64,000 nucleotides of DNA from Tubulanus polymorphus. Taxonomy: Eukaryota; Nemertea; Palaeonemertea; Tubulaniformes; Tubulanidae. The position numbers and the translations under genes were made by a program. Under the pieces are notes generated by a model. The model was not told the origin of the DNA, ran no database searches, and saw only the letters and a program-made list of their open reading frames with translations. Every line of letters starts with the position of its first letter. The stretch's first letter is position 1. This document shows positions 14,901 through 27,500 of the stretch, in pieces. The DNA lies in NCBI RefSeq assembly GCF_964204645.1, contig NC_134025.1, forward strand, positions 3,849,001-3,913,000, read 5' to 3'.

Positions 14901-15929
14901 ACAGTCATTGATAGATTGCCACGTAAATTGAGTCACTAATACACGAAGCATGTTTTCTCTTTGGAAGAGAAAATCTACTCAAGAAATTAGGCTGAAACTT
15001 GTGTTTCAATGACGACGGAAAGCGCGGCCACGGCGCTTTGTGGAAATTGATCACCACCGCCGTTTCACACACAGCCGACCAGAGTCTGAAAGAGTTGTTA
15101 GCTTATATTAGGAGAGACCTAGACTTCATTAAAGAGAACTTTAATTCAAATTTTGACAAACACGGTGACTGATGAGAAGAGTTTCATTTAGACGGATTGA
15201 TTGGGTTTCTATACTAAGATGTGGGATTTACAGCAGCTTTATTGTGGTCTTTGTGTCACTCTCAGGTCCCAATCACGAGTTGTGCTCGATATCTGTGTAA
15301 CTGTAGACATTAATGAATTCACAATTCATTCTTCAAAAGTTCTAGTTCACGAATACGCGAAAACTTGCCGATATTCCCGTCCGCTTCTTTCTAACTCAAT
15401 TAAACCTTTTAGAAAATCAAGATAAAAGATAAAATTTACACATATACAAGAAAGAGAAATGTCAGGCTAGAGCTGAATATGTTTTCAAGTTTACACTATG
15501 TGCGACTGAAATTCGAGTAACCAAACCAACACACCCCGCCTTTTATAAAGCAGAAATCAGCTTAAAAACCAAATAGGCATGAACTATCAACGTGTCCGCT
15601 GCTATCCTCGGCCAGACTAATTCTGTTCAGTTTCCCGCCGTACAAGACGTTACTTACTGCTTCTGAATACCGAACTGCCACAAAACGCACGTTTTGATCT
15701 ATTTACTGTGCCCACTTTGGAACATTACTCTGATTTTAGATTAATTTCCTCATTACCGTGTAAACCGGAAGTGCCGCCATTGAAACAGCTAAGGCGACGT
15801 GAGAAGTGCAAGTGTCAACGTTCTATAGCATGACGAACAAGCAAGAGGCTAAATGTATCCGCGCTGTGATCGATCACCGCTCAACAAATAACAATAGAGC
15901 CGACCAGACGAAGATTTTTAAGGAGGAAA

Positions 15930-16255
15930 ACTACTGAGAAAAACATTAAAAGCGGCTGCAGCGTATTGCCAGAACTTAAGGGGATGATCAGCCCGTAGCA
16001 GATCCAAATGAAAAAATATCAAATAGAGAATTCAAGAAAAAACTTGATTACTTTCAAGAACACGTGTATGGCCAAATTCCAGGCCATGTATCGTCAAACG
16101 ATGATTTGCAGTAGAGAGCCTACAGGTATCTCATCTGGAAAGGCTTGCTCGTTACGAAATGGGTTATCATTTCCAAGATGTCGTAAATACAGCAAAAGTC
16201 ATATCTCGCAAACATAAATTTGAAACCGTTGTGGTTACTGAAGATAAGGTATGAA
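15930..16255 (+). pseudogene. Possible decayed coding fragment of unknown family
   Basis: Three neighbouring stretches read like protein but in different frames. Near 15947-15980 one frame gives KTLKAAAAYCQNLRG and then a stop. From about 15987 a second gives DQPVADPNEKISNREFKKK and on to SSNDDLQ, then TAG at about 16111. From about 16126 a third gives LERLARYEMGYHFQDVV and on to VVVTEDK, ending before GTATG. The mix of charged and hydrophobic residues looks like a helical protein interrupted by frameshifts and a stop. I do not recognise the family. It could be an old retrocopy, a transposon fragment or chance. Confidence 0.3.
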
Positions 16256-18274
16256 AATCTCTATTGAATCACGCGAGGAGAAAAGTCAAACTTTTGTTAT
16301 TTTCACGTTCGGATTAAGTTGACATTGTCACAGCTGGTCCTGCTGCGGGGATAGTTGCTTCGTAATATCAGGTTTATCATAATTCGATCGCGAATGTGCC
16401 TTAGCTGAGTATCTATGTTCGGTGCCCACTCATACCTACCGCGTACCATTAGAATTTGAATTAATTACCCGATGATTATCATCGAGGTCTCATCTTGGTT
16501 TTTGCTTTGTTTATTTGCAAAAACGAAGAGAAAGGCTGTTACTATTAAACATGATATATTTATCACGTTGAGCATGCCAAAAGAAAAAAAGAACCCTATA
16601 TTCACGCGCATTTCTTGAGTCAAGTCTAATTTTTTGGTCTGATTCGTTCATTCAATCATCATGAACTGTTATCGAACGGATTATTGGAAATCAACCAGTT
16701 TGAGTTTGTATAGATGATTATTGTATCTGATGTATTTGAATTAACGACCATTTAACACGCGAGATGATGATTAGAAACACAACCTCAACGCGTTTATCAT
16801 TAAGTAAGAATGAAAACGAAAACGAAGCCATCATGAGAGCTCAAAGTCAATCATAAACAATAGCGATTCTGTGTAAAGAAAAAAAAACTCTTTCAATCTC
16901 TCAAACCATAAAATGGTCCTGAAAGGCAGTTTTCAGTTTTCTTCTAGTCTTCATCAATTCTTACGACAATGATGTTGGTTATCAAGATATCTTTATCGCC
17001 CGAGTCATTGGTCACATATTTGCTTTTTCACGGGTGCCTGAATGTACTGGGTCTAATGTCTTTCTGTCTCATTGATCCTCGAATACGACGGTTATCTCTG
17101 TACGGAGACGGTTGCAGCCGATCACGGGGCCTAAAAGAGAGCCGACTATTGAAAAACACAGAATGTCCGCGATAAATGAGAAAGAAACAGCCGAAAGATA
17201 AGGCTGACTGCACAAAACTAAATGATTGATGAGAAAGCTTAATGACATACTGATAATGCACAACTTGTAATTTCTTCAAATGGCAAAGTGAGACGACATT
17301 GTTAGAGCTTATGATGGTAGTAAAGAATTGACGTCGATATAACAATCTCAACTGCACATCACTAGCGACGGCTGGCCATGATGAACGCGACACAGAAGCG
17401 AACATTGCATTGTATAACTTCCAAGTGATTACATAAAAATGATACATTCGGAAATTTTCTTCAAAAAGTATCAGGCCTACTATACGCAGATAATCTTTTG
17501 TCTTACAAATCACCAATATTTACACCACAATATCCAGAGAAACACTATGCAGTTGTCTTCGCTATTATGGTGGTATAAACACAATTGTATTCATTTCCAA
17601 TTACTTTAAGATACGTGTAGTTGTAATTGACATAACGGTGTTAAATTCGTCAATGAATATGATTTCAGAGGAATGAATTGTTCAAAGTATGCAGTGTAGT
17701 GAAGTCAAGACGGTAACTTCCGTTGCCTCGGGCGGGCACACGGAATACATTAGCAATGAAATGAAAAACAATAAATTTTGGGTAATTTATTTTCATTGTA
17801 TTCTACCGATGGTTGGTCATAAGCTTTTGTCATACAAAACCGCATATGTTGTACAGTCGTTTCTAGCTATTGACTAAACTTTTGACGAAGTATGTCTGTC
17901 TAAGCGACCATTGGAACTTTGGCTTCAATCATTTGGAACGTGCGATCTATGTAAAGTTGTGGTTGACGAAGCGTTTTATCGTCTGAATGTCGGCGACCTG
18001 TCAGACGAGGATGACCGTCATATCGGGTCGCGACAACATTCACGAAGCAAACCGACTACGGGTTACCCTTCCTGACACACTACAACCTTGCAAGGTAAGT
18101 TGTTTATTAATCGTATCTGCCCGGGTAAAGGTAATAATCACTGCACGTGTGAATTATATAGCGAATAAAATGTAAAATGTTAGCCTTAATAAATTCAAAT
18201 TCCAAACTGAACCAATGATTAATCTCATTCAAAAACTGCATCTCAAAATATTTGTATCATCTTGCATTTATAGT

Positions 18275-19013
18275 ATGATGAACCCGTATCAATACAACGT
18301 TCAACCGATGTATGGCGGATATCCAACTACCCTACCGCCTAATCCTTCAGCACCATATCCACCAAATAACAACATGCCAGAAGCTAAGTATGTCGCCACG
18401 CCGATAGTCATGCAACAACCTTCACCCGCAATATCGAATGCGAATACCTGTTCGGTGGTGGTGAACGCTGGCGGAGGGGGTGGAGGAGATGGATCCGGAG
18501 GTAATACAGATTCAAGCAAGGAACGACCCTGGTCGACTGGAATATTCGCTATATTCAGCGACTGTAAGATCTGTAAGTACTGACGCGCCGAACAAAACGA
18601 CCGACGGAGTTCTTCTTTTCAATTAATTGTTTATTGTAATTCACAGGTATGTGCGTGACATGTTGTTACTACTGCAGTATGTGTGACATAGCAACAAGAA
18701 TGGATGAATCTTGTTTTGTCGGATGCTGTAATATTGATGCTGGAGGATGCTCATTTCCTGTTGGAGCTTTAGCATTACGTGTAAAACTTAGAACAAAATA
18801 CAACATTAAAGTATGTTTTAAAAACTCGCGCGTCGCATTCAATAGAAATTAACAACCCTGTGTCTGACCGACTGATATATATCGATGCTTTATTTTTTTC
18901 TATATTTTCAGGGTTCTATCCTCCAGGATATGTGTTGCTTATATTGGTGTCACTCGTGCGCAGTTTGCCAAATGATGCGTGAAATGGAAAAACTGAAGAT
19001 CGGAAGAGTCTGA
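18275..19013 (+). CDS. PLAC8 / cornifelin-like cysteine-rich protein
   Basis: Small protein of the PLAC8 family (cornifelin, onzin and plant FCR/CNR relatives), usually membrane-associated. The precise role of animal members is unsettled. Three coding exons, 18275-18572, 18647-18810 and 18912-19013, join with GTAAGT and GTATGT donors and CAG acceptors, giving 187 residues. The N-terminal 80 or so residues are rich in Pro, Tyr and Asn, followed by a Gly run. The PLAC8 domain starts at RPWSTGIFAIFSDC and has the family's Cys clusters (CMCVTCCYYCSMCDIA, then CCNIDAGGC, then the last-exon segment DMCCLYWCHSCAVCQMMREM). The start is the first of two adjacent ATGs; the second at 18278 is equally possible. 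A possible non-coding 5' exon ends at the GTAAGT donor at 18095. An AATAAA lies at 19064. The family call is strong; no orthologue name is assigned. Confidence 0.9.
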
Positions 19014-19063
19014 ATCGATGCAACAGAAATTGGCTTTATTGGAAATTGATAGAAACTATACTT

Positions 19064-19069
19064 AATAAA
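19064..19069 (+). terminator. Poly(A) signal of the PLAC8-like gene
   Basis: AATAAA hexamer 51 bases after the stop codon. A second AATAAA follows near 19093. The spacing fits cleavage around 19080-19120. Confidence 0.6.
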
Positions 19070-19354
19070 TTATATATCTATTAATTATCATCAATAAATT
19101 TCCGTCCGAATGAGAAAGTATAAACGTATTCGTCGTCATTTGTAAACATACCTGTAAACACCTTCAGTTACTCGTGGGGAGAGCAGTAGGTAGGAGTTCC
19201 CGAAGCCCTGACTAATCGAGCTATCTGTTGATACCAGAAAAACCAAATAACGTAATGTGACTAGGAGGCTATCTGAATACTGACAAGACACCATACAAAA
19301 TAAAGAATTCGTGATTCTGTGTGGGATTTACTAATAAACGTATTGCCCAAGTTT

Positions 19355-21036
19355 TCAGTATTTAGCATAGTCAAAATATCGAAGTACGTCACGACAGTGC
19401 GTGTTGATAGCTTTGACATCACTTAGATATGTTTTACTTTGCCAGGCCAGTGCGACGCGAGATGAGTTGTCTTTTCTTGTGCCCATGTTGCTGTATATAA
19501 TTTTTCCAGGATCGTTTTGCGTCATTTCCTTAATCGCCCTCATTACAGAAGCCGGTATATACTGAGGAAATCCCATGAAATTATACACATTTTGCACGGC
19601 CTTAAACGGATCGAAAGCCAGCGATTCGTATTTCAAGAAAAAGAATCGGTTTGGATATTTTTTTGCCATTTTTCGAAAAATAGCGACATCTTTACGCATA
19701 TAATCGCAGAACTGCTCAGCACCCACTGAACTGTCCTTTCGATTCGAAAATGATGCTCGAGAGCTGAGAGTACCCCGTGGATCGCGCACGTAGTAAATAA
19801 ACAACCAATCCGGATGCTTTTCTGTCAAATATTCAATAGTTTCCATCGAAGCGCGAATTATTTTTGCCGCACGAATGTTCGAAATTCTGCATCTCTCTAA
19901 TAATCCAGCCTCCTTTATACAAGTTTGTACTCCATCCGTTTCATATATTGGTTTCATGCACCGGTACCAATCTAATAACGCTTTCTTTTGTCTTTCATCG
20001 AGGGATATTTTTCCAGATATATTTCCGCGATTTTCTCTCATTTCGCTCAGTATTTGTGAACAGAAGTTATCATTAAGCGAACAGCGTAATGGCTGTAATA
20101 GGGTGTAGCACCTAGCCACATAACCTTGGCTACCAACTAGTTTTAATATACATTCATTGTAACGATTCACTTTAGTCCCCCAGTTCACGAAATGATGAGT
20201 AAGGACCTCTTTCATTACATTAGCTTCATCTAGTTCACAGTTCAATAGTCCGTTGAGAAGTTTTTCAATTGCCGCGGGATTTTCTTTAGTCAATCTAGAA
20301 AAATATCGAAAAAACTTGTATCGGAATGAAAATAGAATATTAATCAAAAATACCGTTTGAATGTAAAAAGACTCTACAAACTAACCGAAGAACAAGTGAT
20401 TGGCTTTGACCCATAGGAGACAAATGAACGCCGATCATGTTTAGGTATAGGTTAGCAATCGGCTCAAACCAAAGGAAGGCACGTTCGTTCTTCTCAAAGC
20501 TTTTTCCGATGAAAGTCGTTCCTCCGCGCATATATCCGTACAGAACTACTTTCGATGGCATCTGCCTTTGAGGATAGGTTTCATCTTCAAGAACAGAGGA
20601 ATCGTATTGTCTCTTTAGTTCATATTGTGGTGGTACCGTTGATGATATCGTGTTTTCCTGAAAAAAAAGGCGAAGTTAGTGAAGGAGCTTAACCAGTGAT
20701 GCAAAAATAATTACTGACCACATTTCAAATTCAATTATATACCTTCCGCAAGGGCGTAGATTTTTTTTGAGTTGGACATATTCGAGGATTGATATCCGAT
20801 TTTATTTCGTTTTCGTTGATCGATCTGGCTCCATAATACAGAAGACGTTCTCGGAATATCCAAATAACTAAAATACATGTCATTAATCGATTTACGACAT
20901 ATATACTTATAACAAAAACTCGTCCAGAAACTGGCTCTGACTTATTGGAAGTTTGTGAATACGGATAAATAATCCTACCTAAAATAAGGGTGATTATTAC
21001 TGAAATGTAGTATTTGCAAATCACAAATTTTCGCAT
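19355..21036 (-). CDS. Golgi carbohydrate sulfotransferase (CHST-like)
   Basis: Type II membrane enzyme that would transfer sulfate from PAPS to a glycan in the Golgi. Four exons on the minus strand, 21036-20979, 20867-20743, 20657-20386 and 20294-19355, keep phase and give 464 residues. Residues about 5-22 form one hydrophobic anchor after a short basic N-terminus (MRKF). A stem region of about 75 residues follows. The 5'-phosphosulfate loop is at about 100-113 (YGYMRGGTTFIGKSF) and the 3'-phosphate loop at about 321-334 (VRDPRGTLSSRASF). Both motifs match the Gal/GlcNAc-6-O-sulfotransferase group as I recall it, though GGTT replaces the common SGSS or TGSS. The donor in exon 3 was chosen as CG|GTTAGT because the next exon needs phase 2. 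No close vertebrate orthologue or acceptor sugar can be named. Confidence 0.88.
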
Positions 21037-21843
21037 CGGAATCTGTTGATTGATGAAGATCAGAACATTTTTGGGATTATCATAATTCAAACCGTGATGT
21101 CATGAATTCAAGCGCTGATGAGTTAAAGTAATCTGACCAAATACAAAATAGACTTACCGCCATGTCATTAATCCTTGTATGTTCCCAGATAATTTTGATA
21201 AACGTGTCCAGATTTAATTGAGGTTGCAGGTGACGCCCTTCACTTTTGGTTCAATGCAATTGAAAGGGATTGGCGAACTGTTGTTAACTTGCATTATGCA
21301 TGCAAGGCAAGATTCGGAACGATTGGAAACCATTTAAATGTATATTAAGATTTTTCGGGATTGAGTGACCAGTCCGAGGGGCCTTTGGGTTGTACGAGAG
21401 CGCATAGTAATTGTCCATCTACTACTAGATCCTACGTGAGAACTCTTGTTTTACAAAAGAAAAAAAAACATTTTGAGGCACAATCTGATAAAAAGGTTGG
21501 TCCAGATTTACTGACACTATTAGATGGAGCACTGCCCCGGTGCTCCGCCGAAATCCGCCACTGTAAATTCAATCCCTGCACTAGGCTTTTAACTCAGGGC
21601 ATCGAGCGGGGAGAAGAAACTGGGACTTATTTAAAAAAGGGAATTTTTCAGTTCACCGGTGTGGTGCGATCGGTCCATCTTTACCGGCGCACGCGAAGAC
21701 GCTCGAATAATGACGCTTTATTGGGATTCGAACCTCATCCGCATGACACCACTTTGTGGAGGTTACGTGGAGCCACCAATACAATTCAATCTGCGAATGT
21801 CAACAAATAAAGATAAGGCCGCAGTACCGACAACTGATTATAA
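21037..21843. other. Divergent intergenic region, sulfotransferase / CDK7
   Basis: About 0.8 kb between two divergent start codons, so it should hold both promoters and 5' leaders. A 149-codon plus-strand frame at 21361-21810 ends just before the CDK7 start. It is Arg, Thr and Ser rich, has no recognisable domain and looks fortuitous. On the minus strand near 21720-21745, GAGGTTCGAATCCCAAT resembles a tRNA T-arm (pol III B box), suggesting a tRNA-derived element remnant. Confidence 0.45.
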
Positions 21844-24106
<2,263 letters not shown>

Positions 24107-24598
24107 AAGATAAAAAATACACTTCTATGGTCACAAATTACTAGTCAAGGTTCCACAATGCATTTACTGACATCTGAAAGGGAAGAATAGCACAGACCGT
24201 TGGAAATCAAAATCCCAGCTGTGATGATACAATCATCGACGTAACCACGCATTTTTGTTGTTATTGATGATGAAATAAACGTCAAACATTGTTATACATG
24301 ATATATTTGATGTCATTTTGATTAATCAGACGGATTTTAGGTTGTACATAAAAGTTGATGAACAGAAAGATACATTCGACCAGAAACTCATAACATCTAC
24401 AAAGAAAACTAGTAAAAACTCAATACATGTATTTTCATATTTGAATTTATTTACAACGAAAAACTAAATTTTCAAGAGGATAATACAGCATTACCGGATA
24501 TATGAACTATTCAGATGTAATTTCATGAAGGGCAAAGTGCTGAGAATAGTTTAAGGGGCTTTATACAAGTTAAGATATACCGGCTTGGGATAATTGAG
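24107..24598. other. Convergent intergenic region, CDK7 / CLASRP 3' ends
   Basis: Tail-to-tail spacer of about 490 bases. It holds a plus-strand AATAAA at 24274-24279 for CDK7 and, on the minus strand, AATAAA (plus-strand TTTATT at 24446-24451) for CLASRP. The two putative poly(A) sites are only about 170 bases apart, and each falls 150-170 bases past its stop codon. No other gene is visible. Confidence 0.6.
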
Positions 24599-27500
24599 CT
24601 AATAGTCGACAATTCGTCGTTTGTATGAGTCAGTACCAGGAGGTGGTGGAGGTGGTGGTGGAGAGTATGATTGTGATCTGGAATGCGACCTTGAAACTCG
24701 TGTTTTTGGTGATCGGGATCGAGACCGAGATCTTGAGCTGTAAACGAAAAAATTATACAATTAATTAGCATTAAACTTCCTCCAGTTGTAGAGATATAAC
24801 AGGATGGCCACTTTCTGCCCATTTAGAAAACCCATCATAAGATATCATAAGATTAATCATAAACAAATACCTTGATGAAGAGTAAGGCCTTTTTCTGGAT
24901 TTTGGTGAAACAGATCTTTTTCGACCTCCATCATCGGAACTACTGTCATCACCGTCTAATCTTTCTCTATGACGCCTTTCTCGCTCTCGTTTTCTCATTT
25001 GAATTGCCATCATCCGTAATTCTTCTTCTCTATCCTAACAACATCAAAAATAACTTTCGTCAAAACAGTTTTCGACGTAAAACAACCTCAAAATAATGTA
25101 TGCTTCGTTACCATTCTCTCCTGCTCCATCTTGTCAGTTTTCTCTCTCTCAGCTTTCTTGTCAGCTTTATCTGCAAGATAATTAGGTTATTAGTCGAGAA
25201 ATTTATGATCTAGTGACAAGGAAATGGAATGCCAAGAAATTCATTCATTATTTCTTACATGTCTTATTCAATGCTGCCTGCATTTTACGTTTAAGTCGTT
25301 CTTGAGCTGTAAGGGCACCTGCTGCTGCAGCTGGTTTCTAGAAAATTAATTACATGCAAACAATCATATCCCTTCACATTTTATGCCACGAGATTTTAGA
25401 ATTCTTTCTCTTAACATCTCTAAACGTACATTCAAACATTTTCTAATATTAAGGGAATCTGAAAAACCAACGAGTGTATCAACAAGAGAGGAAGGCTGTG
25501 TCGTGGTTGCTAGTCCCCGAACAGAATGGTCAAAAGTGCATTTTTTACGTAGCTCAAGACTCTAAACCACCATTATAGAATTGAAATAGTACTTGCAAAT
25601 ACAACATACCTACCAAAGCACAAATGATTATAAGAGTGAAAGCCTTTTTATTATACGTATGCAATCTATTACAGATTGTAAGCTACAAGAAGCTCGGTTG
25701 CAATTACAACTACTAGCAGTTCCCATTTGATTCTAACACGGAGCTGACAATGAGTGAGCAGAAGCAGTAAAAGTCACTAAACCAGGGAGGTACAATCAAA
25801 ACATTCAGAGTTGATGTTGTCATAATAAGAGTGATTTGTCAATAGCTAACTAAGTTCTTACTGACTTTGGTGGACACCTTATTATCCCGAGCATTCTTCG
25901 GCTCTACATGTAATCTGAAAAATTCGAATGAAATATGTGAACACACAAATGAAAACTTAACTGCGAAGGATCAGCAAAGAACAATCAGAAGAAAACTCAC
26001 CGAGAATTTTTTTGTCTGGTTGTTTTCGTTTTCGTATCTTCATCAGAATCACTCTTCTCATTTCCACTGGAAAGACTCGCTCGACGATATCTTTTGATAA
26101 CCACAGGTTGTTTTTCAGGACTTTTGGAGCTAGAATCAATACATATATAAATTATGAACGATTAAATTTCTTAATAATCAAGACTATGTTTGTTTGATTC
26201 CTTACTGTTTTTTAGAGGTTTTACTCCGCGACCTGGATCTCGATTGACTTCTGGAATATCGTCTCGATCTCGATGAAGATCTCGACCGGGAACCTCTGCG
26301 ATTGCGAGATCTCGATCGCGAACGGTTTCTATTCCTAGAACGCGACCTCGACCTACGACGACTCCTCGATCGTCTGTTTCCCCGTCGGTACCGATCTCTC
26401 GATCTCGTACGCGATCTTTGTCGTGACCTCGAACGAGAACTTCTAGAGCGCGACCTCGATCTACGCGACCTCGACGAAGACCGCGAAGACGAACGACTCG
26501 ATCTTGAACTTGATGAAGATCGGTTTCTTTCGTCACGGGATCTGAAAATGAGAATTAAACTCATTCGTCAATCATCATGAAAAGAAATAGTTCTAGGCAC
26601 CCCTAATCAGTGAGTCGCAATTCTCACCTAAACCGTGATTTTAGAATACATGTGCATAGATTTATTTTCTTATTCCACTGTAACATAAAAATAAAAAGAG
26701 AATTCTACCTTGATCGACTTCGAGAATGTGTACAAGACCTTTTCGATCTTGAATTAGATTTAGAAATAGATTTTGGCGACTTAGAAATCACATTCGAATT
26801 ATCATTGTTGTAAGCGACAGATTCTGATTCAGCCATTTGACGCAGCGACCTAAAAACATAAAAAAATAGAACATGCTACGTTGCGTCTACGAACTCGGTG
26901 TCAATGAAACATACCATTGACATAATCTTACTTAGATCGTTAAACTTATTGGAAATGAAATTGACAAATCAAGATTATTCCTCACAGAATATAAAGCATC
27001 ATAATATCCTCCAGGATCATATAGCCATACAGCGAAAGATAGATTGATTTTCATCTCAAAATGGTATTTTAACTCATGCAAAAATTAGCCCACTTTGAGA
27101 TCAGTTTATACTCACCACTTTTGCATAGGTTATTAATAACCTGCTTTATATACTATCCACTTAACATTTTAGAACATGTTAACAATAGTTCATAAGATTA
27201 ACCGCACTTTCATAATCCAATTACGGTAATTCTTACCCTTTCAGGGTCGGCAGAGAAGCTATGTTCTTTTAGGGCAGTTTGGCTGGGTGGTAAAGTCACA
27301 TGCCACAATGTTCAAAATTCCTGATTCGAGTATGAACCCTAGTTTGCAACAATTTTGCCAACAACTTTTTGATAGGAAATCAACAAGCCTAGCTGATGAA
27401 AAGGGTTAGAACACAAACAAAATTCCAACCGACCGTAATTTGTCCTTATCAGAGCGAACATGTAAATGCGGTGGAAGGCTCGGTCCCTGCACTTTGTTCT

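Larger units (their letters stand above)
6261..18180. other. Gene-poor region upstream (5') of the POU gene
   Basis: About 12 kb without a recognisable intact gene. It should contain the POU gene promoter (just right of 6260) and possibly distal enhancers. Visible items are an octamer at 7519-7526, a duplicated poly-C tract at 11919-11955, a GC-richer block near 13430-13520, and a frameshifted coding-like stretch at 15930-16255. The open frames here, including 108 codons on the minus strand at 10569-10895 and 162 codons at 17028-17516, match nothing I know and lack splice or start context. Confidence 0.5.

Noticed and set aside
17028-17516. 162-codon minus-strand frame, the longest in the POU upstream region
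   Set aside because: Composition is Ser, Phe, Val and Ile from AT-rich sequence, with an antisense frame of similar length and no domain.
20340-20385. Sulfotransferase exon 3 extended to the donor at G|GTATTT
   Set aside because: Phase would not match the next exon; the CG|GTTAGT donor at 20386 gives a continuous LRLTKENPAA reading.
21361-21810. 149-codon frame just upstream of CDK7
   Set aside because: No domain, Arg/Thr-rich, contains a tRNA-like B box on the opposite strand, and occupies the expected promoter and leader of CDK7.
26171-26564. Overlapping long frames on both strands in the RS region
   Set aside because: Only the Ser/Arg frame joins neighbouring CLASRP exons in phase; the Arg/Asp/Gly and Asp/Leu/Arg frames are shadows of the repeated GATCG-type words.
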